Source: Allobranchiibius sp038199265 (GTDB lineage: Bacteria; Actinomycetota; Actinomycetes; Actinomycetales; Dermatophilaceae). From it: DNA of 27,470 bases. The DNA lies in NCBI GenBank assembly GCA_038199265.1, contig JBBPZD010000096.1, positions 1-27,470 on the forward strand, in the 5' to 3' direction. The notes under the pieces are model-generated. The model did no database searches. It was not told the origin of the DNA and saw only the letters and a program-made list of their open reading frames with translations. The translations under genes and the position numbers were made by a program. Below are positions 6,697 through 14,805 of this stretch, in pieces; within the stretch, counting starts at the first letter, position 1, and each line of letters begins with the position of its first letter.

Positions 6697-8475
6697 ATGA
6701 CTCTTATGCGTGCGGTTGATGCTGCTTGTTTGATTATGGAGAAGGAGGGTGCGACGCAGTTGTTCGGGCTGCCGGGCGCGGCGATTAACCCGTTTTATAG
6801 TGCGGTGCGTGATCATGGCGGGTTCCAGCATGTGTTGGCTCGTCACGTGGAGGCTGCTTCGCATATGGCGGAGGGGTATACCCGTGCTGCTGCGGGCAAT
6901 ATTGGGGTGTGTGTGGGCACCTCGGGTCCGGCGGGTACGGACATGATCACCGGGTTGTATTCGGCGTCTGCGGATTCGATCCCGATCCTGTGTTTGACGG
7001 GTCAGGCGCCGGTGGCGAAGTTGGCGAAGGAAGATTTCCAGGCTGTTGATATTGCTTCGATTGCTGCCCCGGTGACGAAGTGGTCGGTCACGGTGATGGA
7101 GGCCGGGCAGGTTCCCGGGACGTTCCAGAAGGCGTTTTATCTGATGCGTTCGGGTCGCCCCGGTCCGGTGTTGATCGATTTGCCGATCGATGTGCAGATG
7201 AAGCAGATCGAGTTCGATATCGACACGTATGAGCCGATGGTGGTGACCCCGCCGAAGGCGACCGCGGCGCAGGCTCAGCACATCCTGGACATGTTGGCTT
7301 CCGCGCAGCGTCCGTTGATCGTTGCTGGTGGTGGCATCGTGAACGCGGATGCTGCTGATGATTTGGTCGCGTTGGCTGAGTTGACGGGTATCCCGGTGAT
7401 CCCGACGTTGATGGGCTGGGGCACGATCCCAGATGATCACCCGCTGATGGCGGGCATGGTTGGTTTGCAGACGTCTCACCGGTATGGCAACGAGAGCATG
7501 CTGGCGTCCGATTTCGTGTTGGGTATCGGTAACCGGTGGGCTAACCGTCATACCGGTGGCATCGATACGTACACCGAGGGTCGCAGGTTCGTGCATATCG
7601 ATATTGAGCCCACTCAGATCGGGCGGGTGTTCTCCCCTGATTACGGGGTTGTTTCTGATGCGGGTGAGGCGTTGCGTCAGTTGGTGGCGACCGGCAAGGG
7701 CGCGGACCTGCCGGACCGTTCGGCCTGGGCCCAGGAATGCCGCGAGCGTCGTAGTCAGGGTCAGCGTAAGACGAACTTTGATGTGGTGCCGATCAAACCG
7801 CAACGGGTGTATCAGGAGATGAACGCGGCGTTCGGTACCGACGCGACGTACGTGTCCACGATCGGTCTGTCGCAGATTCAGGCAGCCCAGTTGTTGCACG
7901 TGTATCACCCGCGGCATTGGATCAACGCCGGTCAGGCTGGTCCGTTGGGGTGGACGTTGCCCGCAGCGCTTGGTGTGGCCACCGCGTCTCCGAACGCGAA
8001 CGTGATCGCCTTGTCCGGTGACTACGACTTCCAGTTCATGATCGAAGAACTAGCGGTCGGTGCGCAGTTCAACATCCCCTATATCCACGTGGTCGTGAAC
8101 AACGCCTACCTGGGTTTGATCCGTCAGTCCCAGCGCGGGTTCAGCATGGACTACTGCGTGCAGTTGGCCTTCGACAACGTCAACGCCGAGGATGAAGAAG
8201 CCACCCACAACAGTTACGGCGTGGACCACATCAAGGTCGCCCAAGGCATGGGCTGTAAAGCGATCCGGGTCACCCAACCCGAGAAGATCTCCCAAGGCCT
8301 CGAAGACGCGAAGAAGATGCGGGATGAGTTCCGGGTCCCCGTGGTCGTGGAAATCATCCTGGAGCGGGTGACCAACGTGTCCATGGGCACCGAACTGAAC
8401 AACATCGTCGAATTCGAAGAACTCGCAGCCCGCGGCGAAGACGCGCCCACCGCGTCCGTGTCGATGCTGGACTGA
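6697..8475 (+). CDS. gcl: Glyoxylate carboligase (tartronate-semialdehyde synthase)
   Basis: The 592-aa thiamine-diphosphate enzyme condenses two glyoxylates to tartronate semialdehyde and CO2. It has the full POX/AHAS architecture: N-terminal PYR domain (FGLPGAAINPFYSAV), central FAD-type domain and C-terminal PP domain with GDYDFQFMIEEL and the N-x-YLGLIRQSQ region. The key diagnostic is VLARHVEAASHMAEGY, with Val51 where other ThDP enzymes carry the catalytic glutamate, exactly as in E. coli Gcl. The ATG at 6697 has a Shine-Dalgarno CTGGAGG. It is followed after 2 bp by the glycerate kinase gene. Codon use is odd: up to about 7950 third positions are rich in T and G (gat, gtt, ggt, ttg), unlike the C-rich neighbours and its own 3' quarter, which opens a long spurious antisense frame. 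Confidence 0.98.
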   Translation: MTLMRAVDAACLIMEKEGATQLFGLPGAAINPFYSAVRDHGGFQHVLARHVEAASHMAEGYTRAAAGNIGVCVGTSGPAGTDMITGLYSASADSIPILCLTGQAPVAKLAKEDFQAVDIASIAAPVTKWSVTVMEAGQVPGTFQKAFYLMRSGRPGPVLIDLPIDVQMKQIEFDIDTYEPMVVTPPKATAAQAQHILDMLASAQRPLIVAGGGIVNADAADDLVALAELTGIPVIPTLMGWGTIPDDHPLMAGMVGLQTSHRYGNESMLASDFVLGIGNRWANRHTGGIDTYTEGRRFVHIDIEPTQIGRVFSPDYGVVSDAGEALRQLVATGKGADLPDRSAWAQECRERRSQGQRKTNFDVVPIKPQRVYQEMNAAFGTDATYVSTIGLSQIQAAQLLHVYHPRHWINAGQAGPLGWTLPAALGVATASPNANVIALSGDYDFQFMIEELAVGAQFNIPYIHVVVNNAYLGLIRQSQRGFSMDYCVQLAFDNVNAEDEEATHNSYGVDHIKVAQGMGCKAIRVTQPEKISQGLEDAKKMRDEFRVPVVVEIILERVTNVSMGTELNNIVEFEELAARGEDAPTASVSMLD

Positions 8476-8477
8476 TC

Positions 8478-9590
8478 ATGCGAATCGTCGTCGCCGTCGA
8501 CAAGTTCAAAGGTTCCCTGTCCGCGCATGACGCTGCAGCGCACATAGCTGCGGGTCTGCGTAGCGTGGATCCTTCGATCGAGGTAGTCACCGCACCGGTG
8601 GCCGACGGCGGCGACGGCACGGTCGACGCGGCCATCGCCGCCGGATTCCAGCAGCGCGAGGTCGCTGTTTCAGGGCCGACCGGTGAAGCTGTGCAGGCTG
8701 CGTATGCGGTCCAGGACGGTACCTGCGTGGTCGAGCTCGCCAACTCGTGCGGCATTCAGTTGCTGCCGGGTGGCGTGCTCGCCCCGATGACGTCTTCCAG
8801 TCGCGGCCTGGGCCAGGTGATGGCCGCCGCACTGGACGACGGTTGCTCGCGACTGGTCGTAGGTGTCGGCGGCAGCGCCAGCACAGACGGCGGCGCAGGG
8901 ATGCTGACCGCCCTCGGTGTGCGCATCCTGGATGCCCTGGGCGATCCGGTCGAGAACGGCGGCGGGTCGCTGGCAGGCGTTCGTTCTGTCGATCTTTCGG
9001 GCGTGCACCCGCGCCTGGCGCAGGTGCGTCTCGAACTGGCCAGCGACGTCGACAACCCGCTGACAGGGGAACATGGCGCAGCCGCGGTGTACGGCCCGCA
9101 AAAGGGCGCGAGCCCCGAGCAGGTCAGCGAACTCGACTCGGCGCTCCAACACTTCGCTTCGCTGGGCAACCCGGAATTGGCAGCCCTCGCTGGGGCTGGA
9201 GCCGCCGGTGGCGCTGGTTACGCAGCCCTGCTGCTCGGCGCACATTTGCGTTCGGGCATCGAGGTGATGCTCGAAATCACTGGTTTCGCCGAACGGATGA
9301 CCGGGGCTGACCTGGTCATCACCGGCGAAGGTTCGCTGGACGCGCAGAGCCTGCGCGGCAAGGCCCCGATGGGTGTGGCCCAGGCTGCCCGCGCCGAGAA
9401 CATCCCGGTGCTGGCAATCGCCGGACGGGTCGTCGTCGACCGCGAAGAACTACAGGCTGCGGGCATCGACGACGCCTACGCACTGAGCGACATCGAGCCC
9501 GACGTGCAGGCCAGCATGACAAATGCCGGGCCATTGCTAGAACGCCGCTCGGCAACTTTGCTGAAAGACGTACAACGGAGGACGCAGTGA
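8478..9590 (+). CDS. Glycerate kinase (GarK/GlxK family)
   Basis: The 370-aa protein matches the GarK/GlxK family in length and signatures: VVAVDKFKGSLSA at the start, ADGGDGTVDA (residues 43-52), GVGGSASTDGGAGML and the C-terminal GEGSLDAQSLRGK nucleotide/substrate region. It phosphorylates D-glycerate, normally to 2-phosphoglycerate, and so carries carbon from the gcl pathway into lower glycolysis. It starts 2 bp after the gcl stop and overlaps the allantoinase GTG by four bases (GTGA, 9587-9590), so it is the middle gene of a gcl-kinase-allB operon. Tartronate semialdehyde reductase, needed to make its substrate from the Gcl product, is not in this operon. Confidence 0.96.
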   Translation: MRIVVAVDKFKGSLSAHDAAAHIAAGLRSVDPSIEVVTAPVADGGDGTVDAAIAAGFQQREVAVSGPTGEAVQAAYAVQDGTCVVELANSCGIQLLPGGVLAPMTSSSRGLGQVMAAALDDGCSRLVVGVGGSASTDGGAGMLTALGVRILDALGDPVENGGGSLAGVRSVDLSGVHPRLAQVRLELASDVDNPLTGEHGAAAVYGPQKGASPEQVSELDSALQHFASLGNPELAALAGAGAAGGAGYAALLLGAHLRSGIEVMLEITGFAERMTGADLVITGEGSLDAQSLRGKAPMGVAQAARAENIPVLAIAGRVVVDREELQAAGIDDAYALSDIEPDVQASMTNAGPLLERRSATLLKDVQRRTQ

Positions 9591-10939
9591 GCAATGACAA
9601 CCGTGAGTTCGACCACATCTTCGTCGCCGCGCGCGCGATCGTCGACGGCCGCGAGCAGCCCGTCGCCGTCGGCGTGGTAGGCGCCACCATCGAGGCCGTA
9701 GAGCTGGGGGGCGTTCCCGCCGACTGGGTGGGCGAACGCGTCGAATTGGGCAGCGACGAGGTTCTGCTGCCTGGCATGGTCGACACACACGTGCACGTCA
9801 ACGAACCAGGCCGCACCGATTGGGAGGGGTTCGCCTCCGCCACCAGCGCCGCCCTGACAGGGGGCACAACAACGCTGTTGGACATGCCGCTGAACAGCCT
9901 GCCGCCCACCACGACGCTCGAGGCGCTGCGCATCAAGCAGGATGCGGCACGCGAGCAGTGCAGGATGGATGTCGGCTTCTGGGGTGGCGCTATCCCCGGG
10001 AACATCGAGGACCTGCGCCCCCTGCACGAGGCTGGCGTTTTCGGCTTCAAGTGCTTCCTGATCGACTCCGGGGTGCCGGAGTTCCCGCCGCTGTCGCCCG
10101 ATGAGCTGGTCGCCTACATGGAGCGTCTGGCCGAGCTCGGCGCACTGATGATCGTGCACGCCGAAGACCCCGACGTGATTGCTGCGGCGCCTCAGCTGGG
10201 CGGCCGCAAGTACTCCGACTTCGTGGCGTCGCGGCCGGACGCCAGCGAAGTTTCGGCAATCGCGACGGTCATCGACGCGGTGCGACGAACCGGTGCTCGC
10301 GCGCACATCCTGCATCTGTCAAGTGCTGCTGCACTTCCTCAGCTGCGGGCTGCCAAGGCTGAGGGCCTGCCGATCACAGTCGAGACCTGCCCGCACTATC
10401 TGACATTCGCAGCCGAGACCATTCGTGACGGATCCACGGCGCATAAGTGCTGCCCACCGATCCGCAGTGAAGCCAACCGCTCCCAGTTGTGGGAAGCACT
10501 TCTTGACGGCACCATCGACATCGTTGTGAGCGATCACTCGCCATGCACCATCGACCTGAAGCAGCTGGACACCGGCGACCTGGGCACGGCATGGGGTGGC
10601 GTCGCGTCGGTTGAGGTCGCGCTGCGAGCGGTGTGGTCCGGGGCGAAAGAGCGCGGAATTAGTCTTGCTCAGGTAGTTCAGTGGATGAGCACCACTCCGG
10701 CGAGGATCGCGGACGTACGCGGCAAGGGCGCCATAGAGATGGGTGCGCGCGCTGACCTGGTCGTCTTCGCACCCGAAGAGACCATTACGATCGACGCCCG
10801 TGAGTTGCACCACAAGAACAAGCTGACCGCCTACGACGGCGTGACGCTTTCAGGAGCGGCCCGCCGGGTGTGGCTGGGCGGCCAAGAGGCGTCAATCGAC
10901 CGGGTGCGGGGTCGGTTCGTCAGCAGGGGTCGGATCTAA
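9587..10939 (+). CDS. allB: Allantoinase (cyclic amidohydrolase)
   Basis: The 450-aa amidohydrolase opens the hydantoin ring of allantoin to allantoate in purine degradation. The binuclear metal ligands are visible: DTHVHVNEPGR (His68, His70), the carbamylated-lysine motif GFKCFL (Lys155), HAEDPD (His191), ILHLSSA (His243) and SDHSPC (Asp316). THVHVNEPGR and the short NxxPP loop favour allantoinase over dihydroorotase or dihydropyrimidinase. The gcl/glycerate kinase neighbours agree, because allantoate breakdown yields glyoxylate. The start is a GTG overlapping the kinase stop, with Shine-Dalgarno GGAGGA. Allantoate-degrading genes are absent here. Confidence 0.93.
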   Translation: MSNDNREFDHIFVAARAIVDGREQPVAVGVVGATIEAVELGGVPADWVGERVELGSDEVLLPGMVDTHVHVNEPGRTDWEGFASATSAALTGGTTTLLDMPLNSLPPTTTLEALRIKQDAAREQCRMDVGFWGGAIPGNIEDLRPLHEAGVFGFKCFLIDSGVPEFPPLSPDELVAYMERLAELGALMIVHAEDPDVIAAAPQLGGRKYSDFVASRPDASEVSAIATVIDAVRRTGARAHILHLSSAAALPQLRAAKAEGLPITVETCPHYLTFAAETIRDGSTAHKCCPPIRSEANRSQLWEALLDGTIDIVVSDHSPCTIDLKQLDTGDLGTAWGGVASVEVALRAVWSGAKERGISLAQVVQWMSTTPARIADVRGKGAIEMGARADLVVFAPEETITIDARELHHKNKLTAYDGVTLSGAARRVWLGGQEASIDRVRGRFVSRGRI

Positions 10940-10988
10940 TAAGCCCGTTCTGAAGGTGCGAGGTTGATTCATCATTAATATCTGCGAT

Positions 10989-11174
10989 ATGACCCCACCG
11001 TCGGAGGCAGCGCGAACATGTGTGTGTGAGCACACCTTCGATGCGCACGAACATTTGCGGCGCGGCACCGATTGCGCATTCCGCCGTAGTTGCCAATGTG
11101 ATCGTTTCCGGCCGGTCCAGCCCCGGGGGGTCGTAGAAATATTCGAACGTTGGTTTGAGACCCGACGAGGCTGA
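10989..11174 (+). CDS. Small Cys/His-rich protein, putative zinc-binding
   Basis: The 61-aa frame encodes a compact Cys/His cluster: CVCEHTFDAHEHLRRGTDC, then RRSCQCDRF. The C-x-C-x-H, D-A-H-x-H, R-R-G-T-D-C and C-x-C-x-x-F spacing resembles short actinobacterial proteins of unknown function and would suit one structural zinc site. It begins with an ATG at 10989 in a 49-bp gap after allB, with no strong Shine-Dalgarno, and ends 6 bp from the convergent glycosyltransferase gene. The evidence for a real gene is the dense, patterned Cys/His content. The function is unknown. Confidence 0.6.
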   Translation: MTPPSEAARTCVCEHTFDAHEHLRRGTDCAFRRSCQCDRFRPVQPRGVVEIFERWFETRRG

Positions 11175-11180
11175 ACCGGC

Positions 11181-12206
11181 TCAGGCGGCGGAAGGACGTG
11201 TCTGAGCGTGCCGCTGTCGTGCTTGGGCCGGGTCATACTTTGAGGCTTTACCCCTGATGTAACCAGCCACGGTCACCCCGGTTCCGGCGACGAGCGCCCC
11301 CGCTCCCAGGAGATGACGCGGAGCCAGGCGTACAACTTCGCGCAGCACGGCTGCAGGGAGTACCGACGTCACGTACTTGCGCTCGGTCGCGAGCGCTGCG
11401 TTCTGTCCGACCATTCGTGACACCGCAGCCTTGGAGACACCTTCGGCGTAACAACGCGAGAACAGGTACGACCACGTGAGGCGATCGGCGCTCACGCGAT
11501 GTGCCACTCTGGCGCGGGGTTCGAAGATGAAAGTCGCGCCCGGAATGACCTGTGAAATGCGGATACACAACTCGGTCTCCTCGCAGCCGAGCGGCGTCTT
11601 GCCGATCCGCCCGAGGTCCTCGCTGAAGCGGCCGGCTGCGTCAAAGGCGCTGGCGCGCATCGACATGTTGCAGCCCATCAGATTTCGCACTGTGGCTGCA
11701 TGTGTGGGTAGTCCCGCGTAGGTGCACCCAACCACCCAATCCAGCTCGCCGCGCTCGGATCCATCGCGAGCGGGAAGCATCGCTGGACGCCCTGTCCCAG
11801 CGGGCCACTGCGGTTGGGCAGAACCGCCGACGCCCATCACCTGTGCGTTCGCGTAATGCTCTATCAGCGACTCCAACCAACGCGGATCGGCGCTGGCATC
11901 GTCATCCAAGAAGGCGACGACGTCACCACTGGATGCCTCGACTGCGGTGTTGCGGGCGCCTGATAACCCCTGGGTGTGAGCGTTGGCGATGACCGAGACA
12001 GAAATACCAGTGGGGTCAAGTCGCCCGAAGCGGTTCTTGCAGCGCTGTAGCAACACGTCGTTGTGATCGATCACGACCATCAACTGTGTCGGCAACAACG
12101 TCTGCTCGAGTACCGATTGCACACTGTCGCAAAGATCCTGCCAGCGGCGCTCGGTATAGGCGCAGATAACAACCGACGCGGTGATCGGTGGCGTGGTGTC
12201 GGTCAC
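11181..12206 (-). CDS. Family 2 glycosyltransferase
   Basis: The 341-aa GT-A enzyme starts with a typical SVVICAYTERRWQDL strand and has the nucleotide-sugar/metal motif FLDDDASAD (Asp101-103) after GLSGARNTAVE. A distal acceptor/catalytic segment GCEETELCIRI follows, with an acidic E-E-T-E in place of the usual ED. A hydrophobic stretch near residues 295-315 (LLGAGALVAGTGVTVAGYI) could anchor it to the membrane face. The start is a GTG overlapping the stop of the upstream glycosyltransferase (GTGA, 12203-12206), so the two are co-translated. It probably adds a sugar to a surface polysaccharide or glycolipid. The donor and acceptor are unknown. Confidence 0.9.
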   Translation of the reverse strand: MTDTTPPITASVVICAYTERRWQDLCDSVQSVLEQTLLPTQLMVVIDHNDVLLQRCKNRFGRLDPTGISVSVIANAHTQGLSGARNTAVEASSGDVVAFLDDDASADPRWLESLIEHYANAQVMGVGGSAQPQWPAGTGRPAMLPARDGSERGELDWVVGCTYAGLPTHAATVRNLMGCNMSMRASAFDAAGRFSEDLGRIGKTPLGCEETELCIRISQVIPGATFIFEPRARVAHRVSADRLTWSYLFSRCYAEGVSKAAVSRMVGQNAALATERKYVTSVLPAAVLREVVRLAPRHLLGAGALVAGTGVTVAGYIRGKASKYDPAQARQRHAQTRPSAA

Positions 12207-13084
12207 GCGATCATGCTCGGTGCGCTGACCCTTTCAGCGGCATCGTCATGGTCGACCTGGCGGACGATAGGACCACGACGTCGCGTCATTGTGGCGCGCC
12301 GACGCTCGGAGATGATCGTACGCAGCACCCGGAACCCGTCGGCAAACGTACGCAAGTTGCTCTCGCCGTGAATCCGAGGCCGTTCGACACTGGGAACTTC
12401 CTTGATGTTGACACCTGCTTCGACCATACGCAGGTTGATGACGGTCTCGATCTCGAAGCCGTCACCCCAGATCATGCCGCCTGCCGGAGCCGGAGCAGTG
12501 ATACCAGGCAGCTCCAGGGCAGGGACCAGATCGGTCCAGAATGCGTTGTATCCGTAGCAGAGGTCGCTAAAGCGCTGACCGAAGGCAACATTTACCAGCA
12601 TGTGCAGGCCAGTAGCGCCTACGTGACGCAATGGGGTGATGTCGTCACTTCCGCCACCCTCGATGAAGCGGCTGCCTTTGGCGAAATCGGCGCCGTTGAC
12701 GAGTGCTTCGACGTAGGCGGGGATTTCGGCCGGATCTGCCGAACCATCGGCGTCGAACATCACGATGATGTCGCCGGTTGCGGCGTTGAATCCGCAGGCG
12801 AGGGCGTTGCCCTTGCCCTTACGGGTCTGCTTGACCACCTTGATGTCCGGCAACACGCTGCGAGCAGCTTCTATGGTGCCGTCCGTTGAGTTTCCGTCGA
12901 CCAGGATGACTTCGTGCACGGGAGGTAGCGCCGGCAGCACTGCAAGGAGGTTGTCAGCCTCGTTCTTGGCCGGGACGATCACACTGATCGTCGGCTGGCG
13001 ATGGTTGCGGCCCGCTGGTGTGTCGGCGTGCTGGTGGTGGACCCGCGTTCCCCCGGCGATCGGCCGCGGCGAGTTTCGGTACAT
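12203..13084 (-). CDS. Family 2 glycosyltransferase, dolichyl-phosphate mannosyltransferase-like
   Basis: The 293-aa GT-A enzyme opens, after a 31-residue His/Arg-rich extension, with TISVIVPAKNEADNL. It then shows EVILVDGNSTDGT, KGKGNALACGF and the DXD motif FDADGSAD (Asp111, Asp113), followed by FAKGSRF. This is the pattern of DPM1/Ppm1-like and polyprenyl-phosphate glycosyltransferases. The C-terminus contains VPSVERPRIHGESNLRTF, a segment common in undecaprenyl-phosphate sugar transferases. No transmembrane helix is evident, so it would be a soluble or peripheral enzyme. The ATG at 13084 has AAGGA four bases upstream. It is the first gene of a two-gene minus-strand unit, divergent from the sugar operon beginning at 13495. 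Confidence 0.9.
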   Translation of the reverse strand: MYRNSPRPIAGGTRVHHQHADTPAGRNHRQPTISVIVPAKNEADNLLAVLPALPPVHEVILVDGNSTDGTIEAARSVLPDIKVVKQTRKGKGNALACGFNAATGDIIVMFDADGSADPAEIPAYVEALVNGADFAKGSRFIEGGGSDDITPLRHVGATGLHMLVNVAFGQRFSDLCYGYNAFWTDLVPALELPGITAPAPAGGMIWGDGFEIETVINLRMVEAGVNIKEVPSVERPRIHGESNLRTFADGFRVLRTIISERRRATMTRRRGPIVRQVDHDDAAERVSAPSMIA

Positions 13085-13494
13085 AACATCCTTATGACGT
13101 ACTGGTGGGTAGCTTCTAACAGCAGAGGTCGCTGTGTTGATTTTGCGACCCTACCCCCGCTTACTTGAAAGTTGAACTTCCATAGGGTCTATAACCGGAG
13201 AGATCCCAGTGATGGCAAGGCAAAAAATGTTTTGGAAAAAACTTGACAGGGCGCAGGTTGTACCGACGCGACCATCTGCCTGACCGGGCCTTTACCAACG
13301 CTTTACGTGTCCTGAGTTAGTCCAGCGCTACCTCGCGTTTTCCTGATGTTCGGGGGTGGGCGTACCTGTGGGCCTAACATTGAGCAAGACCAGCAGACGA
13401 TCCTACCGTACAACTTGCAGTGTGCGCGAACGCGCACGTCTCGCGTCAGGAGACGCACGCGGAGAACCGGCTGCGCCAGACAGGGGAGAAACCC
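13085..13494. other. 410-bp divergent regulatory region between glycosyltransferases and sugar operon
   Basis: No credible gene is present. The middle is unusually AT-rich (13225-13247 has two A-runs around GTTTTGG). Plus-strand promoter-like boxes are TTGAAA (13165-13170) with TATAAC (13190-13195, spacing 19, slightly long) and an isolated TTGACA at 13243. A small dyad AAGTT-G-AACTT lies at 13169-13179. Near the operon start is a perfect 16-bp dyad at 13422-13437, then GCGTC/GACGC arms. The long leader and dyads suggest regulated expression. Confidence 0.5.
13422..13437. promoter_or_regulatory. Perfect 16-bp dyad in the leader of the sugar operon
   Basis: GTGCGCG (13422-13428) and CGCGCAC (13431-13437) are perfect inverted arms around AA, 58 bp before the first start codon. 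They can form a 7-bp hairpin in RNA or a symmetric operator in DNA. A second short stem (GCGTC/GACGC) follows at once. Either transcriptional repression or leader structure is possible. Confidence 0.4.
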
Positions 13495-14805
13495 ATGGAG
13501 AACTTCGAGACGACGTCACCTCTGAACGCGACCGCCGAGCTGGCGTGCCGGCTGTGCGGTGGTTCCGCGTTGCGCAGCGTCTTGGACTTGGGCGCCACAC
13601 CGCCGTGCGAGTCCTTCCTCACAATCCCGCAATTGGAGGAACCGGAGCCGACCTATCCGCTGCACCTGCGGTTGTGTCAGGACTGCCTGCTGCTTCAGAT
13701 CCCGGCGTTGATCGCCCCGGACGAGACATTCACCGACTACGCCTACTTTTCGTCCTACTCAGACTCTTGGGTCGAGCACGCACGCACCTTCGCGCAGGAA
13801 ACCACCGCCCGCCTCGCCCTCACTGCTGACTCGTTCGTGGTCGAGGTCGCGTCGAACGACGGGTACCTACTGCAGCACTTCATCGGTTCGGTGCCCTGCC
13901 TGGGGATCGAACCGTCGGTGAATGTCGGCGCCGCCGCCCGCGAGCGCGGCGTGCCCACCCGCACCGACTTTCTGAACGAACAGGTCGCGGAGCAGGTACG
14001 CGCCGAATACGGACCAGCTGATCTGGTTGTCGCGAACAATGTGTACGCCCACATCCCTGACCTTCTGGGATTCACCCGCGCGCTGCGCGGACTGGTGGCC
14101 GATGACGGCATGCTCTCGATCGAGGTACATCACGCGCTCAACCTGGTGCAGCATGCCCAGTTCGACACCATCTACCACGAGCATTTTCAGTACTACACCC
14201 TCTTGTCGGCCACTCGCGCGCTGGCGACAGCGGGTCTGCAGGTGGTGGACGCCGAGTTGATTCCCACCCACGGAGGGTCGTTGCGTGTGTGGGCGCAGCC
14301 CGAATCGTCGACCTCGGATCGCCGACCCAGTGCACAGGTACAGGACATCCTGGACCTGGAGGCGCAAGCAGGACTGCACACCGTCGAGGGCTACGACACC
14401 CTGGCGGCTCGTTCAGCCGCAGTTCGGGCAAATCTGCTGCGGTTCCTGCTCGACGCGGCGCGAGACGGCTTGCGGGTTGCCGGCTACGGCGCACCCGGTA
14501 AAGGCAATACGCTGCTGAACTACTGCGGTATCAGGCCCGACCTGCTCGCCTACACCGTGGACCGCAACCCGTACAAGCACGGTCGATTCACCCCGGGCAC
14601 CCGGATTCCCATTCACCCACCGGAATTCCTGGATGCGGACCGTCCCGACCTCGTACTGGTGTTGCCCTGGAACCTGCGCACCGAACTGACCGGCGCGCTG
14701 CGTCATATCCAGGAATGGGGTGGCAAGCTCGTTTTCGCGCTCCCCGAGATAGCGGTGGTCGATCCGGCCGCCGAGCCGAACCAGTTGGAAGAGGTAGGCG
14801 CATGA
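13495..14805 (+). CDS. NDP-sugar C-methyltransferase (TylC3/TcaB9-like, SAM-dependent)
   Basis: The 436-aa protein has the three-part layout of sugar C-methyltransferases. First is an N-terminal zinc finger (CRLC at Cys18/21 and CQDC at Cys61/64). Next is a SAM-binding domain with VVEVASNDGYLLQ (115-127) and GIEPS. Last is a C-terminal Rossmann-like domain with GYGAPGKGNTLLNYC and VDRNPYKHGRFTPGT. The conserved catalytic segment YHEHFQYY (227-234) is intact, implying deprotonation next to a keto group of an NDP-4-keto- or 3-keto-deoxysugar and methyl transfer. The frame is open from 13420, but the ATG at 13495 has the Shine-Dalgarno AGGGGAG and the family N-terminus. It is first in a four-gene coupled operon. 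Confidence 0.92.
   Translation: MENFETTSPLNATAELACRLCGGSALRSVLDLGATPPCESFLTIPQLEEPEPTYPLHLRLCQDCLLLQIPALIAPDETFTDYAYFSSYSDSWVEHARTFAQETTARLALTADSFVVEVASNDGYLLQHFIGSVPCLGIEPSVNVGAAARERGVPTRTDFLNEQVAEQVRAEYGPADLVVANNVYAHIPDLLGFTRALRGLVADDGMLSIEVHHALNLVQHAQFDTIYHEHFQYYTLLSATRALATAGLQVVDAELIPTHGGSLRVWAQPESSTSDRRPSAQVQDILDLEAQAGLHTVEGYDTLAARSAAVRANLLRFLLDAARDGLRVAGYGAPGKGNTLLNYCGIRPDLLAYTVDRNPYKHGRFTPGTRIPIHPPEFLDADRPDLVLVLPWNLRTELTGALRHIQEWGGKLVFALPEIAVVDPAAEPNQLEEVGA

Noticed and set aside
6562..7917. 451-codon open frame antisense to gcl
   Set aside because: It mirrors gcl codon by codon, is Arg/His-rich with no recognisable domain, and exists because the gcl third positions are T/G-rich.
11024..11035. 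CRP-like palindrome GTGTG-AG-CACAC
   Set aside because: Lies inside the small Cys/His protein and encodes its C-x-C-x-H cluster (VCEHT); spacing differs from a CRP site.
14715..14801. Upstream extension of the nucleotidyltransferase frame
   Set aside because: It overlaps the end of the C-methyltransferase gene; the ATG at 14802 gives the family N-terminus.
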